A stretch of 64,000 nt of DNA from Gp6-AA40 sp035571515 (GCA_035571515.1 DATNCQ010000141.1:62001-126000); one strand, 5' to 3'. Positions 25,353 to 35,199 are shown, counted from the first letter of the stretch. The notes: generated by a model not told the origin, from the letters alone. Numbers and translations: made by a program.

Positions 25353-26647
25353 GATGGATGCATCGCCAGGGAATCGGCTTCGGCCGGCAGGAGGCGCGTG
25401 AAGAGCGCGACCAGCCTCGTGAGGTGGAGCGCGGGGCCGTATGCGTCGACCGCACGCGCCCGTGCCCGCACGGCCATCGCGTCGAGCGTGTCGCTGTCGA
25501 CGATCGCGCGGCGGATGAGCGCCGCCAGTTCTGCCTCGTTGCCGGGCTCGAAGGTCCAGCCCGTTTCGCCGTTGGTCACGACCTCGAGCAGCGACCCGAT
25601 GCCCGACGCGATGACCGGGGTGCCGGAGGCGTAGCTCTCCAGCAGCGAATTGGGCAGGTTCTCGTAGCAGACCGACGGAATCACCGAAACCCGGGAATCG
25701 CGCAGCAGCCGTTCCACCCCGTCACGGGGCAGCGTCCCGGTGAGGTCGATTGTCGGATCGCCAGCCGCAAGCTCCCTGAGCGTTGCCTCGAACGCCGCGG
25801 AACCGGTTCCTGCAATCACGAGCGTCATCCCGGCGCGCTCGCGGTCGGGAACGGCGCGCCAGGCGCGCACGAGCACGTCGACGCCCTTTTCCGGCCGCAA
25901 CTGACCCACATAGGCGACGGTCTTCCGACGGCCTGGTGGCTCGGTGCCGGGCGTGAAACGGGCGCTGTCGACGAAGGTCGGAATGACGACGAAGCGATCG
26001 CGATCGAAGCCGCCCTTGACCATCTTCTCGAGCACCACCTGGCTGGGTGCGACGAACCTGTCGACGGCGTCGAAATACCCGCGGAGCCGGTGATACTGCG
26101 TGGCCAGGGCGTCGACCAACGACTGGGTGCGGCTCCCTCTCACGCACGCGTGACGAACGCTGGGCCAGAACGATCCGCTCTCGAGGCAGTCCTCGCAGAC
26201 GCGCGCGCCGCGCAACAGGTCGGCTTGCGGGCACACCATCTGGTAATCGGAAAGACGGACCACAACCGGGATGTCGTGCCGCCTGGCGGCGGCGAGGACG
26301 GCCGGCGACAGGTGCCGGAGGTACTGCAGGACGTACATGACGTCCGGCCGGACGTCGGTGATCAGCCGGTCGAGGCAGCGCTCGACGGTCGATGAATAGA
26401 ACGTACCTCCGAGCTTCCGCAAGACGACGTCGGGCGTCAGCGCTTCCTCGCCAAAACGCATCGCCTCTCCGCCGCCGATCGCGGGCGCGAAGTACTCCTG
26501 GTAAGCGCTCGGCTCGTTCCGGCCATGCTGCAGCGAAAACGGAATGACCTCGTGTCCCGCGGCCTCGAGCGACGCCTTGATCCCGAAGAGGTACCGCTCG
26601 GGACCTCCCCATTCGTAGAACCGGTAATGAACGATCAGAACTTTCAA
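25343..26647 (-). CDS. Glycosyltransferase family 4
   Basis: GT4 transferase of about 434 residues. The N-terminal motif KVLIVHYRFYEWGGPERY starts the first Rossmann domain. Cys-rich VCPQADLLRGARVCEDC in the middle is common to a GT4 subgroup. The donor domain has GQLRPEKGVDVLVRAW and YENLPNSLLESYASGTPVIA with an EX7E motif. I prefer a TTG start at 26647 with a GGGGA site, directly before the conserved KVLIVHY; an upstream ATG at 26695 would overlap the preceding gene by 35 bp and has no ribosome site. Confidence 0.87.
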   Translation of the reverse strand: MKVLIVHYRFYEWGGPERYLFGIKASLEAAGHEVIPFSLQHGRNEPSAYQEYFAPAIGGGEAMRFGEEALTPDVVLRKLGGTFYSSTVERCLDRLITDVRPDVMYVLQYLRHLSPAVLAAARRHDIPVVVRLSDYQMVCPQADLLRGARVCEDCLESGSFWPSVRHACVRGSRTQSLVDALATQYHRLRGYFDAVDRFVAPSQVVLEKMVKGGFDRDRFVVIPTFVDSARFTPGTEPPGRRKTVAYVGQLRPEKGVDVLVRAWRAVPDRERAGMTLVIAGTGSAAFEATLRELAAGDPTIDLTGTLPRDGVERLLRDSRVSVIPSVCYENLPNSLLESYASGTPVIASGIGSLLEVVTNGETGWTFEPGNEAELAALIRRAIVDSDTLDAMAVRARARAVDAYGPALHLTRLVALFTRLLPAEADSLAMHPSWT

Positions 26648-26660
26648 CGCGTTCCCCGGC

Positions 26661-27851
26661 TCAGCACCGTTCGGCGGCCGCCGGCGCGACGGCATTGGAG
26701 AAGGGCGATGCGAGATCGTCGAAGAGTCGCTCGTAGGACGACAGGACCGAGTCGATCGAGTGGAACTGCTCGAAGCACATGCGCGAGGTGAGCCCGGAGC
26801 GCCGCCAGCAGACGTCGTCGCTCATCAACGTCTCGACACGAGCGGTCATCTCGTCGAGATCGCTCACGACGTTCACCACGGGGCGCCTGTCGACGACCGA
26901 TCCGGTATCGACAACGCTCACGGCCGGTATGCCGCGCGACCAGGCCTGCAGGAAGGTGTTCGGAAACCCTTCGCCCTCCGAGGTGTTCACGAACAGCCGC
27001 ACGCCGGCAAATTGCGCCTCGATCTCGGGATGCGGCACAAAGCCCACGAATTCGAGGTTCGGAATGTGCGCCGCGGCCGCTTCTATTCGTTCGAACGCCT
27101 CGGCGCCGCCATGTTCCGAGGAGCGACCTCCGACCATCCGGAATCGTCGATGCGGAAGACGCCTGGCCAGCTCCAGGAACATTTCCGGCCGCTTCCAGCT
27201 GCGCATCATCGAGACCCAGAGGACGACCCCTTCCGGATCCGCGGGCGTGGTTTCCGCGCCGTCATAGCCGCTCCGGATCAACCTCGCATCGCGTTTGTAC
27301 CAGCGCAGGCAGTCACGCTCCTGCCGCGGGGTTTGAGCGACGATCGCGTCGGCAAGGGACAGCCCAAGGTAGTACAACTGGCGATCCCGCCACCCCGCGC
27401 GCCGCCGAAACGCCTTCCATGTCTCGTCGCGGGCAAGATCGAGATCGTGCGCGGCGGCATACACGAAACGGCGCCCGTAACACCGCGCGAATAATCCGAC
27501 GACCCCTGTCGCTGCGCCCGCGGCGCGCTGGTAGTAAATGTCGGCGTTGGCGCGGCGCAGCGCCGACCAGAGGCCGGTCAGCCGCGGATGAAAGAACCGA
27601 ATGACCGGGATTCCGCCACCCTGGTCATGACAGGTCGTGACGGTGACGCCATCGACCGTGACGGGATCGGGCTGACCGTAGTCCATGCAGATCATGGAGA
27701 CCCGGTAGCCGCGGCGAGCGAGACGTTTGGCCAGCAGGCTCTGCTGGACCTCCGCGCCGCCCGCGAAGTCGTTCGCCGAGTCGCCGGACAGAATCGGCCA
27801 GGCCGTGGGCGCCACGAAGCAGACGTGGGGACGTGTGCCGGGAGCTCTCAT
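26661..27851 (-). CDS. Glycosyltransferase family 4 with altered EX7E motif
   Basis: GT-B protein of 396 residues. The N-terminus HVCFVAPTAWPILSGDS and central SMMRSWKRPEMFLELARRL belong to GT4-like enzymes. The donor-site motif reads SEGEGFPNTFLQAWSRG, where the second Glu of EX7E is Gln, which may weaken or change catalysis. The ATG at 27851 overlaps the preceding stop as ATGA, supporting this start over an upstream one at 27932. It is part of the exopolysaccharide operon. Confidence 0.83.
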   Translation of the reverse strand: MRAPGTRPHVCFVAPTAWPILSGDSANDFAGGAEVQQSLLAKRLARRGYRVSMICMDYGQPDPVTVDGVTVTTCHDQGGGIPVIRFFHPRLTGLWSALRRANADIYYQRAAGAATGVVGLFARCYGRRFVYAAAHDLDLARDETWKAFRRRAGWRDRQLYYLGLSLADAIVAQTPRQERDCLRWYKRDARLIRSGYDGAETTPADPEGVVLWVSMMRSWKRPEMFLELARRLPHRRFRMVGGRSSEHGGAEAFERIEAAAAHIPNLEFVGFVPHPEIEAQFAGVRLFVNTSEGEGFPNTFLQAWSRGIPAVSVVDTGSVVDRRPVVNVVSDLDEMTARVETLMSDDVCWRRSGLTSRMCFEQFHSIDSVLSSYERLFDDLASPFSNAVAPAAAERC

Positions 27852-28954
27852 GTGGTCCGGACCGCGTAGCAGGAGTACACGTCCTCGAGGCGCCGGGCCG
27901 CCATCGCAATCGTTCCGTGTTGCTCGAGCCATTCCCGCTGTCGGACGGCAAGCGCCTGCCGCTCGGCATCGGCTCGAATAATCGCCTCCGCCACATCCTC
28001 GGGCGCGCGGTTCGCAACGACCTGCCAGGGCGTCGGGAGAATCAGGCGGATGTCCGAGTAATCGGTGCTCACAACAGGGGTCCCGACCGACATCGCCTCG
28101 AGGACGACGTTGGGAAAACCTTCACGCTGAGAGGTACAGAACAGGACGTTCGAGCCGCGGATGATCTTCTTCACGTCACGGCGAAGGCCGGCGAAGACGA
28201 CGGACGAACCGAGCGCCAGCTCGTCGTAGAGCCGAAGGACGGTCTCCTTGTAGGCGCGCGTCTGCGGCAGGCAGTCGCCGACGAGCAGCACGCGCCAGGC
28301 GGGACTCTTCCCGACCAGCGCGCGCGCGACGCGGAGGGCGAAGCACTGGTCCTTTTCGGGTCGCATCTGGGCGACCATGCACGCGACCTTCACATCGGCC
28401 GAACCGAAGAATTCCATCGCCGCCGGGTTGCCGTTCTCGTGTGCCGACTCGTCGTCGGTGTCGATGCCGTTCCACACCACGTGGACGTCGGCGTCCGGCA
28501 TCCCGAGGATGGGTTGCGTGAATCGGGCGCCAGCGTGGCTGTTGGCGACCAGTCCGGCGGCGAGGTGACGGGTCAGCTCGAGCCCGAGACGCTGCCGGAG
28601 CGGCAGGACGTAGTTGTCGGTGCGCTCCGACATCAACGCCGGAATACCGGTGCCCGCGGCGGCGAGCGTCGCATACAGGTTCCCGTCGAACAGGAATCCG
28701 TGCACGATGTCGGCGCGGAAGGCGTGAAAGAAGCGTCGCAGGCGCGCCAGCAGCGCGACGTCGAACTTCCAGGCCTTGCAGTCGGCGACGATGTCGACGC
28801 CCGATCCGTCGAGCTCCGGCGCGCGCGGGTTCTCGCGGCGGAGCGTGTAGATCGCCACGGCGTGACCCTGCGCCGCCAGCTGGCGGCTCAGCGCCATCAC
28901 CTGCGTTTCCGCGCCTCCGTAGATCAGGCTATTGATGACGAAAACGATACGCAC
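27848..28954 (-). CDS. Glycosyltransferase family 4
   Basis: GT-B transferase of 368 residues. MRIVFVINSLIYGGAETQVMAL is the typical GT4 start with the GG acceptor loop. AQMRPEKDQCFALRVARAL and CTSQREGFPNVVLEAMSVGTPVVS (EX7E intact) make up the donor site. It is coupled by an ATGA overlap to the next glycosyltransferase and lies 3 bp after asnB. The sugar specificity is unknown. Confidence 0.9.
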   Translation of the reverse strand: MRIVFVINSLIYGGAETQVMALSRQLAAQGHAVAIYTLRRENPRAPELDGSGVDIVADCKAWKFDVALLARLRRFFHAFRADIVHGFLFDGNLYATLAAAGTGIPALMSERTDNYVLPLRQRLGLELTRHLAAGLVANSHAGARFTQPILGMPDADVHVVWNGIDTDDESAHENGNPAAMEFFGSADVKVACMVAQMRPEKDQCFALRVARALVGKSPAWRVLLVGDCLPQTRAYKETVLRLYDELALGSSVVFAGLRRDVKKIIRGSNVLFCTSQREGFPNVVLEAMSVGTPVVSTDYSDIRLILPTPWQVVANRAPEDVAEAIIRADAERQALAVRQREWLEQHGTIAMAARRLEDVYSCYAVRTT

Positions 28955-28957
28955 GGA

Positions 28958-30868
28958 TCAGGCCCAGCGCTCGTACCACATCTGGAACGCGAGCATCGAC
29001 CAGACCTTGTTGGTGGCGAGGTCGTCGTGCGCATGAAAGGCGCGCGTCGCGCGTTCAACCGCGTCGGGATTGAGCATGCCGCGCTTCCGGATCAGCGCGG
29101 GGTCGAGGTAGTCGTCGATCAGGTGATGCAGATCGCCGTGCAGCCAGTCGCCGAGCGGGATCGCGAAGCCCATTTTCGGCCGGTCGACGAGCTCGCGTGG
29201 CACGTACTTGTAGAGGAGCTTCCGGAGCAGGTGCTTGGTGCCGAGGCTGCCACGGCGCATGTCGACCGGGGTGCGAAACGCGAACTCGACGAGCCGGTGG
29301 TCGATGAGCGGCTCGCGCCCCTCGATGCCGACCGCCATCGTCGCCCGATCTACCTTGGTGAGAATGTCACCGGGCAGGTAATTGTGCAGGTCCCACAGGC
29401 ACATCTGATCCGCGAACGTGCCGGGATAGGTGTCGGCCAGCGCGCGCGCGGGACGCGGTCCGCTGACGAGCGTCGCGGCATCGCCTCCCCACCACGACGC
29501 TCCGAGCATCCGCTCGTACACCTCGCCGTTGCTCGCGGAGCCGAGCCAGTCGCGGACCCGGCAGAGCCTCCACATCGGGCGTCGCCGGGGATGGACGCGC
29601 TGCAGTGTCGGAAAACGGGCCGCGCTCCACGAGTCCAATTGGTCGAGCGGCAGCGACCGGAGAACCGCGCCTCCGAGCGCGCGGATCGGCAGCGGAATGC
29701 GATTCCGCCGATTGAGCGTCCGCAGCATGCTGGTGTAGATGCCGTAGCCGCTGAACAGCTCGTCGCCCCCGTCGGCCGACAAGACGACCTTCACGGTCTC
29801 CGCCGCCAGCTTCGAGACCAGGTAGGTCGGAATACCGGAGGCGTCGGCGAACGGCTCGTCGTACAGCTCCGCCCACGACGGAAGAATGCGTTTCGCCTCG
29901 CTCGTCTCGAGCGTCCGCTCCGTGTGATGGGTGCCAAGGTGGCTCGCCACGAGCCTGGCGTGCGCCGACTCGTCGTACTGCTTCTCCTCGAACCCGATGG
30001 TGAACGTGTGGACGTCGCCGTGATGCTTCTGCAGAAGCGCCGTCACCACCGACGAGTCGATGCCGCCTGACAGGAACATGCCGACCGGCACGTCCGAGAC
30101 CATGCGCAGGCGGAAGGCATCGACCATGAGCGCTTCGAGCTCTTCGGTCATCTGCTGCTCGTTGCCCGGCGCCGGGTTGTCGAGCGCGTCGAGCACGTTC
30201 CAGTAGCAGCGGATCACCGGCTCTGCGCCATCCTTCAATTCGAGCCAATGACCTGGCTCCAGCTTGAACACATGGCGATAGATGCTGCGCGGCGCGTTGA
30301 TATATCCGAAGTGAAAGTACTCGGCGAGCGCCGTGCGATCGATCTCGGGGGTCCAGTGACGGAAGGCCCGCAGCGCCTTCAGCTCGGAGCCGAACCACAG
30401 GCTCCGTCCGTCCCACCCGTAGTACAGCGGCTTGACGCCCAGCCGGTCTCGAATCAGCAACAGCCGCCGCTCGTGGTTGTCCCAGATGGCGATCGCGAAC
30501 ATGCCGATGAACGAGCGGACCGCCGCCTCGACGCCCCATTCGTCAACGGCCGCGAGCACGACTTCCGAATCGCCGGTCGTGGCAAACGAGCGGCCCTTCA
30601 CTTCCAGCCGGCGGCGGACGTCGCGGAAGTTGTAGACCTCTCCGTTGTAGACCATGACGTAGCGGCCGTCCGGCGACAGCATTGGCTGACGACTGCCCGT
30701 CGACAGGTCGAGGATGGACAGGCGCCGGTGGCCCAGGCCCACGCCTTCTCCGAACCACAAACCCTCGTCATCGGGGCCCCGGTGGCGCAGGGCATGGACC
30801 GCGCTTGCCAGATCGGCGCGCCGATCACAGTGCCGTTCGCCGATGCGAAATCCTGCGATGCCGCACAT
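28958..30868 (-). CDS. asnB: Asparagine synthase (glutamine-hydrolysing) / sugar amidotransferase-like
   Basis: Protein of 636 residues. MCGIAGF puts the nucleophilic Cys at position 2 of a class II glutamine amidotransferase domain (about 1-210). The synthetase domain has the ATP-pyrophosphatase loop MFLSGGIDSSVVTALL and VLSADGGDELFSGYG. AsnB homologues in capsule and O-antigen clusters often amidate uronic acids or other carboxyl sugars, and that role is a fair inference here. The start codon shares one base with the previous stop (TGATG), so it is coupled to the polymerase-like gene upstream. Confidence 0.93.
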   Translation of the reverse strand: MCGIAGFRIGERHCDRRADLASAVHALRHRGPDDEGLWFGEGVGLGHRRLSILDLSTGSRQPMLSPDGRYVMVYNGEVYNFRDVRRRLEVKGRSFATTGDSEVVLAAVDEWGVEAAVRSFIGMFAIAIWDNHERRLLLIRDRLGVKPLYYGWDGRSLWFGSELKALRAFRHWTPEIDRTALAEYFHFGYINAPRSIYRHVFKLEPGHWLELKDGAEPVIRCYWNVLDALDNPAPGNEQQMTEELEALMVDAFRLRMVSDVPVGMFLSGGIDSSVVTALLQKHHGDVHTFTIGFEEKQYDESAHARLVASHLGTHHTERTLETSEAKRILPSWAELYDEPFADASGIPTYLVSKLAAETVKVVLSADGGDELFSGYGIYTSMLRTLNRRNRIPLPIRALGGAVLRSLPLDQLDSWSAARFPTLQRVHPRRRPMWRLCRVRDWLGSASNGEVYERMLGASWWGGDAATLVSGPRPARALADTYPGTFADQMCLWDLHNYLPGDILTKVDRATMAVGIEGREPLIDHRLVEFAFRTPVDMRRGSLGTKHLLRKLLYKYVPRELVDRPKMGFAIPLGDWLHGDLHHLIDDYLDPALIRKRGMLNPDAVERATRAFHAHDDLATNKVWSMLAFQMWYERWA

Positions 30869-32364
30869 CAGCTGATCGAGACCGCGCCGCGCGGCGCAAC
30901 GTCATTCATCCGGACCCACCGCGGCCGCGTCCGCTCAATCGGCGCCGGCCGGGATCCTCGGTTCGCATACGCCGCTTGCCGCCCCATGAGCACGCCGGCC
31001 GCAATCCACAGGCACACGGTCGTGGCCGTCGGCGTCAACCGGTCGTTGGCCAGCGCAGACACCGCGAGCGAGGCGAGCGCGAGGTGTCCGCCATAGAAGA
31101 ACCGGCGGTAGGCCTCGTCCTCGTCGTGCTTCGCCTGCCGGATGAACCCGCGCCACAAGTAGGCGTACCACGCGAGGATCGGCAGGGACCCGACGATGCC
31201 GAAGTCGAGCAACAGGTCGAGATACGCGTTGTGGGAGAGGTTGACGGGGAAGATCAGCTCGAACCGCTGCGCCTCGGTCCACATGATCGACTCGAGTCCC
31301 TGGCCGAAGAGCAGGTGCTCCCTGACATCAGGCAGCAGCGGCATCCAGATGTTGTCCACGCGTCCGGCGCTGATCGCGTTGGCGTCCCTGCTGTCGATCG
31401 CATACTGCGCGCGATCGGCGATCGCGGCAGGCGCGACGAGGAAGGCAAGGACGACGACGATCACGAACGCGGCCTTGCGACGAGGCGAGGCGCGCATGAA
31501 GAACAGCAGGTTCGTTACGGCGAACGCGACGTAGGCGCCGCGAGAGAACGTCAGTACGAGGGCGCTGGCGGCCAGGGCGAGGGTCAGCGAGATTGCCGTC
31601 TTGCCGCGCCGGCCCGGGACCGCGTCCCGGATGCCGAGCAGCAGCGCGTAGGCCACCGCCAGCATCGTGCCGAACTCGTTCGAGTGGAAGCCAAGCGCCG
31701 CAAGGTGCTCGTTGCGTTCGTCGGCCTGGGCCATCCCCAGCAGGCTCTGACCGGAGAGGGCGACCGCGCCGAGGATGAGGATGCCAATCGCCCACACGAA
31801 GGCACACATCGGGACGATGAACCGCGTCAATCTCTCGCCGTCCTCGACCGCAGCGGCGACAAAGATCGCCAGGACCGGCAGGAACACCGCCGGCAGCACG
31901 ACGGTCCTGATGTAGACCCACGGCGTGGCGTAGTCGACGTTGTCGACGAGCAGCCAGGGAGGAATGCCGTCCACGCTCGCGGCTCCGCGAAGCCCGCCAA
32001 CGATCAATACCGCGATGAAGAGCCAGATCCACGGATTGGTCGTCAGTCGCAGCCGGACGCGGCCCGGCGCCACCATGCGCAACGCGCAGGCGACGGCGGT
32101 GAGGCAGATGCACGCGTACACGACGTAACTGAACAGAACGAAGTCGAAGAAGACGACGGCGAGGCGTGACAGCCAGATCAGGAGCACCCAGGTCGTGATG
32201 ACGGCTGCCACGCGATAATTCAGGAGCATCAACGCGGCGACCGGGACGGCGGTCAGCACCAGCGCTTCGGGATGGCGCGAGAGCACCAGCGCGATGGCGC
32301 CGAGAATCCCCAGGAGAATCGTGATATGGAGAATGCCGTGTGCGGATGACGCGTCGGATTTCAT
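30868..32364 (-). CDS. O-antigen polymerase/ligase-like membrane protein
   Basis: Protein of 498 residues with about 12 hydrophobic helices. The large loop has DNIWMPLLPDVREHLLFGQGLES and, further on, FPVNLSHNAYLDLLLDFGIVG, the SHNAYLxxLxxxG motif shared by Wzy/WaaL-type proteins. With the 21675-23093 protein, the locus encodes two members of this superfamily; one may polymerise and the other transfer or cap. It is divergent from the flippase gene with only 32 bp between the starts. Confidence 0.85.
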   Translation of the reverse strand: MKSDASSAHGILHITILLGILGAIALVLSRHPEALVLTAVPVAALMLLNYRVAAVITTWVLLIWLSRLAVVFFDFVLFSYVVYACICLTAVACALRMVAPGRVRLRLTTNPWIWLFIAVLIVGGLRGAASVDGIPPWLLVDNVDYATPWVYIRTVVLPAVFLPVLAIFVAAAVEDGERLTRFIVPMCAFVWAIGILILGAVALSGQSLLGMAQADERNEHLAALGFHSNEFGTMLAVAYALLLGIRDAVPGRRGKTAISLTLALAASALVLTFSRGAYVAFAVTNLLFFMRASPRRKAAFVIVVVLAFLVAPAAIADRAQYAIDSRDANAISAGRVDNIWMPLLPDVREHLLFGQGLESIMWTEAQRFELIFPVNLSHNAYLDLLLDFGIVGSLPILAWYAYLWRGFIRQAKHDEDEAYRRFFYGGHLALASLAVSALANDRLTPTATTVCLWIAAGVLMGRQAAYANRGSRPAPIERTRPRWVRMNDVAPRGAVSIS

Positions 32365-32396
32365 CGTCGAAGGTCGGTCGGGGGATCGTCGGCTAG

Positions 32397-33674
32397 ATGG
32401 CGTTGTGGGCGGCGCTGCGCTGGGCCGGCATCAGCACGGCGCTGCGCATCGTTCTCGGGTTCTTCAGCGCGAAGGTGTCGGCCGTCTACCTCGGGCCTGC
32501 CGGCATGGCGCTCGTCGGGCAGGTGAACAACTTCCTGCAGGTGGCCACCGGCGCGATTGCCAACGGCGCCAGCACGGCGATCGTGAATCTCACCGCCGTC
32601 CACGGCTCGGACTCCGAACATCTCGGACGGTTGTGGGGCACCGCCATGCGGCTGGTGCTCGGCATGGCCGCCGTCGCCGCGGTGCTGACGGCGGTTGCCG
32701 CCGTGCCCCTGAGCGCGTGGCTGCTGCTGACCGGCAGCTACTGGCCGGTCCTGGTCGTCGCCGCCGTCGCGATGCTGATGGCGGTCGCGGACAACGTCAT
32801 CCTCGGCGCGATGAACGGGCTGAAGCGCGTCAGGCTGGTCGCCAGCGCCGGCATTGCGTCCACCATCGTCGAATTCTGCGTGTTCGCCGGCTTCACGTAC
32901 CTGTTCGGTCTCTGGGGCGGACTGCTCGGCATCGTGACGATCTACGGCACCAAGCTCGCCGTCTCGTCCACCGTCGCGTTGCGCTCCGGGCTGCTGTCGC
33001 CACGAACCCTGATCGGGCATTTCGACCGCGGCATCGCCCGTGAAATCGCCCACTTCTATCCGATGCTGCTCGCGCAGTCGATCGCCTTGCCGTTCGGGCA
33101 GATCCTCGTGCGCAACGCGATGATTCGAGGGTTTGGCCTCGAGCAGGCGGGCTACCTGCAGGCGACGTGGCGCCTCTCGGACATGTACGTCGGCGTGCTC
33201 ACGACCGCCCTCGGCCTCTACTTCATGGCGCACTTCGCGGCGCTGCCAACCGAACGCGAGCGCGGCATCATGCTGCGGCGGACCATCGCCCAGATGTTCG
33301 TGTTCACCGCCGCCGCGGCGATCGGTATCTACCTGCTCAGGGACCAGATCATTCGCGTGGTGCTGACGAGGCGGTTCGCGCCGATGGCCGCCCTGCTTCC
33401 ATTTCAGCTCCTCGGCGACGTCTTCAAGATGGTCGATTACCCGCTGCAGATGGCGCTCGTCAGTCAGCGCCGGATGCGCGCGTACATCGTGCAGGCCGTT
33501 GGCGGTCCCGCGTCGTACGTCGTCCTGAGCTACGTGTGGCGCCCCGTGCTCGGCTTGCAGGCGGCGCCCGCCGCTTATGCCGCCAGTTACGTGCTCGCAC
33601 TGGTCGTGCTCGTCATCGCGCTGCGCACGACGCTCGGGATCTCGTCCCGGAAAGCCGACGCGCCGCGCCCCTGA
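32397..33674 (+). CDS. Wzx-type lipopolysaccharide/exopolysaccharide flippase
   Basis: Protein of 425 residues with about 12 helices and the MATE/MVF-like pattern of polysaccharide translocases (STALRIVLGFFSAKVSAVYLGPAG at the N-terminus, with ANGASTAIVNLTAV following). It should flip undecaprenyl-PP-linked repeat units to the periplasmic side. It is the only gene of the polysaccharide locus on the plus strand and sits between divergent and convergent neighbours. The 32-bp upstream gap leaves little room for a promoter, which must lie partly within the polymerase-like gene. A GGGGGA site precedes the ATG by about 11 bp. Confidence 0.85.
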   Translation: MALWAALRWAGISTALRIVLGFFSAKVSAVYLGPAGMALVGQVNNFLQVATGAIANGASTAIVNLTAVHGSDSEHLGRLWGTAMRLVLGMAAVAAVLTAVAAVPLSAWLLLTGSYWPVLVVAAVAMLMAVADNVILGAMNGLKRVRLVASAGIASTIVEFCVFAGFTYLFGLWGGLLGIVTIYGTKLAVSSTVALRSGLLSPRTLIGHFDRGIAREIAHFYPMLLAQSIALPFGQILVRNAMIRGFGLEQAGYLQATWRLSDMYVGVLTTALGLYFMAHFAALPTERERGIMLRRTIAQMFVFTAAAAIGIYLLRDQIIRVVLTRRFAPMAALLPFQLLGDVFKMVDYPLQMALVSQRRMRAYIVQAVGGPASYVVLSYVWRPVLGLQAAPAAYAASYVLALVVLVIALRTTLGISSRKADAPRP

Positions 33675-33689
33675 CGTCGCGCGGTCCGC

Positions 33690-35180
33690 TCAGTACGCCC
33701 CGCGGCGGAACAGCGTGGGAATGGTTCGGAGAAGAATCCAGAAGTCCTTCATCACCGACCACTTCTCGATGTAGTCGCGCTCGAGCTGGACGATCGTCTC
33801 GAAATCGAGGATCTCGTTCCTGCCGCTGACCTGCCACGGCCCCGTGATGCCGGGGACGACAAACAGGCGCGCGAAGTGCTCGGCCGAATAGTGCTTCAGT
33901 TCGTCCGGCACGCACGGGCGCGGTCCGACGAGGCTCATTTCCCCACGCACGACGTTGAACAGCTGCGGCAGCTCGTCGAGCGACGTCCGCCGGAGAAGCC
34001 GCCCGAGCCTGGTGACGCGCGGGTCCGCCTTGATCTTGAAGAGCCGCGCGTCGGGGTACTCGTTCAGGTGCGCCACGAGATGCTTCTGCGCGTCCGCCCC
34101 CACCTGCATCGTCCTGAACTTCAGGATCTGGAACGACCGCCCGCCGACGCCCGCGCGCACCTGCCGGAAGAACACCGGGCCCGCCGAATCGAGCTTGACC
34201 GCGATCGCGATCAGGACGAGCAGGGGCCAGATGAGGGCGAGGAGTCCGACGGTCAACACGAGGTCGATCGTGCGCTTCAGTGCGAGACGCGGCAGTCCGA
34301 GCTGAATCGGGAAGACGTCGAGCAGGACGCCGAGCGAGCTCTCGCGCAGCTCGAAATACGACGACCCGAGCGAGCCGAGCGCCCGCGGAAGGAGAGTCAC
34401 GCCGACGCCGCACTCGAAGCAGTTGAACACCATGCTGCGGAACGCCTCGAACGGGATGCTCGGAGCGATGAGCACCATCTGGGCGCCCGTGGAGCGCACG
34501 GCGTCGCGGATGGCCTCGGGCGCCATTCGCGCCGTGAACGGCGACAAAGCGCCGACGATGGCGGTGTCCGGCGTGGACGAACAGGCCGTGCGCATCTTGA
34601 GGAGCTGCACTTCCGCCGGCTCGCCGATGACGATCGCGCGCCGCTGCAGCGTCCCGCGCCTGAAGCCTGCCTCGATGACGAAATGAGCGAACTGCCGGCC
34701 GAGCCATACGTAGGACGCAATGAGGGCCCCCGAGTAGAGGTAGGCCGTCTTGTTCGGTATGTCGGGCGTGCCTTCGCCGAACAACTGGGCCTGCACCCAC
34801 CCCACCAGGGCGCTGATCGCGACGCCGGCGGCAATCCGTTCCAGGCTCCGCCGCGCGTTCGCGCCGCCGTACGCGCCCGTCACGTGCAGCGCCAGCGGCT
34901 GGATGCAGCAGACCATCGCGATGAGCGGGACCGCGCTCGGCACAGGCCGGAGCCCGTTGTTCGAGACGACGCTCCAGGTCTTGATCGCCGCCACGACGGC
35001 GCCGAGCCCCGCGATCGTGTCGAGCGCGAGGAGGAGATAGATGCGCGCGGCGCGCCGCGACATCTCCGACCACCCACGCAGCGCCCGCTCGTCGTGCCAG
35101 GTGCGTACGTCGTCTTCGGGCAGACGGACGCCGTCCGGCAGGGTGAATGTCTGAAGCGCTTCGGTGTTGATGTGGAGCAT
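33690..35180 (-). CDS. Polyprenyl-phosphate sugar phosphotransferase (initiating enzyme)
   Basis: Protein of 496 residues of the PglC/WbaP-type family. Four N-terminal TM helices and a CoA-binding-like middle region are followed by KRTIDLVLTVGLLALIWPLLV, then VKLDSAGPVFFRQVRAGVGGRSFQILKFRTM and RLGRLLRRTSLDELPQLFNV. The last two are the catalytic Asp-Glu and membrane-reentrant signatures of monotopic phosphoglycosyltransferases. It transfers a sugar-1-phosphate to undecaprenyl phosphate to start the repeat unit. The stop faces the flippase stop 15 bp away. Confidence 0.94.
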   Translation of the reverse strand: MLHINTEALQTFTLPDGVRLPEDDVRTWHDERALRGWSEMSRRAARIYLLLALDTIAGLGAVVAAIKTWSVVSNNGLRPVPSAVPLIAMVCCIQPLALHVTGAYGGANARRSLERIAAGVAISALVGWVQAQLFGEGTPDIPNKTAYLYSGALIASYVWLGRQFAHFVIEAGFRRGTLQRRAIVIGEPAEVQLLKMRTACSSTPDTAIVGALSPFTARMAPEAIRDAVRSTGAQMVLIAPSIPFEAFRSMVFNCFECGVGVTLLPRALGSLGSSYFELRESSLGVLLDVFPIQLGLPRLALKRTIDLVLTVGLLALIWPLLVLIAIAVKLDSAGPVFFRQVRAGVGGRSFQILKFRTMQVGADAQKHLVAHLNEYPDARLFKIKADPRVTRLGRLLRRTSLDELPQLFNVVRGEMSLVGPRPCVPDELKHYSAEHFARLFVVPGITGPWQVSGRNEILDFETIVQLERDYIEKWSVMKDFWILLRTIPTLFRRGAY

Positions 35181-35199
35181 CGACGGACGTCGATGGAGA

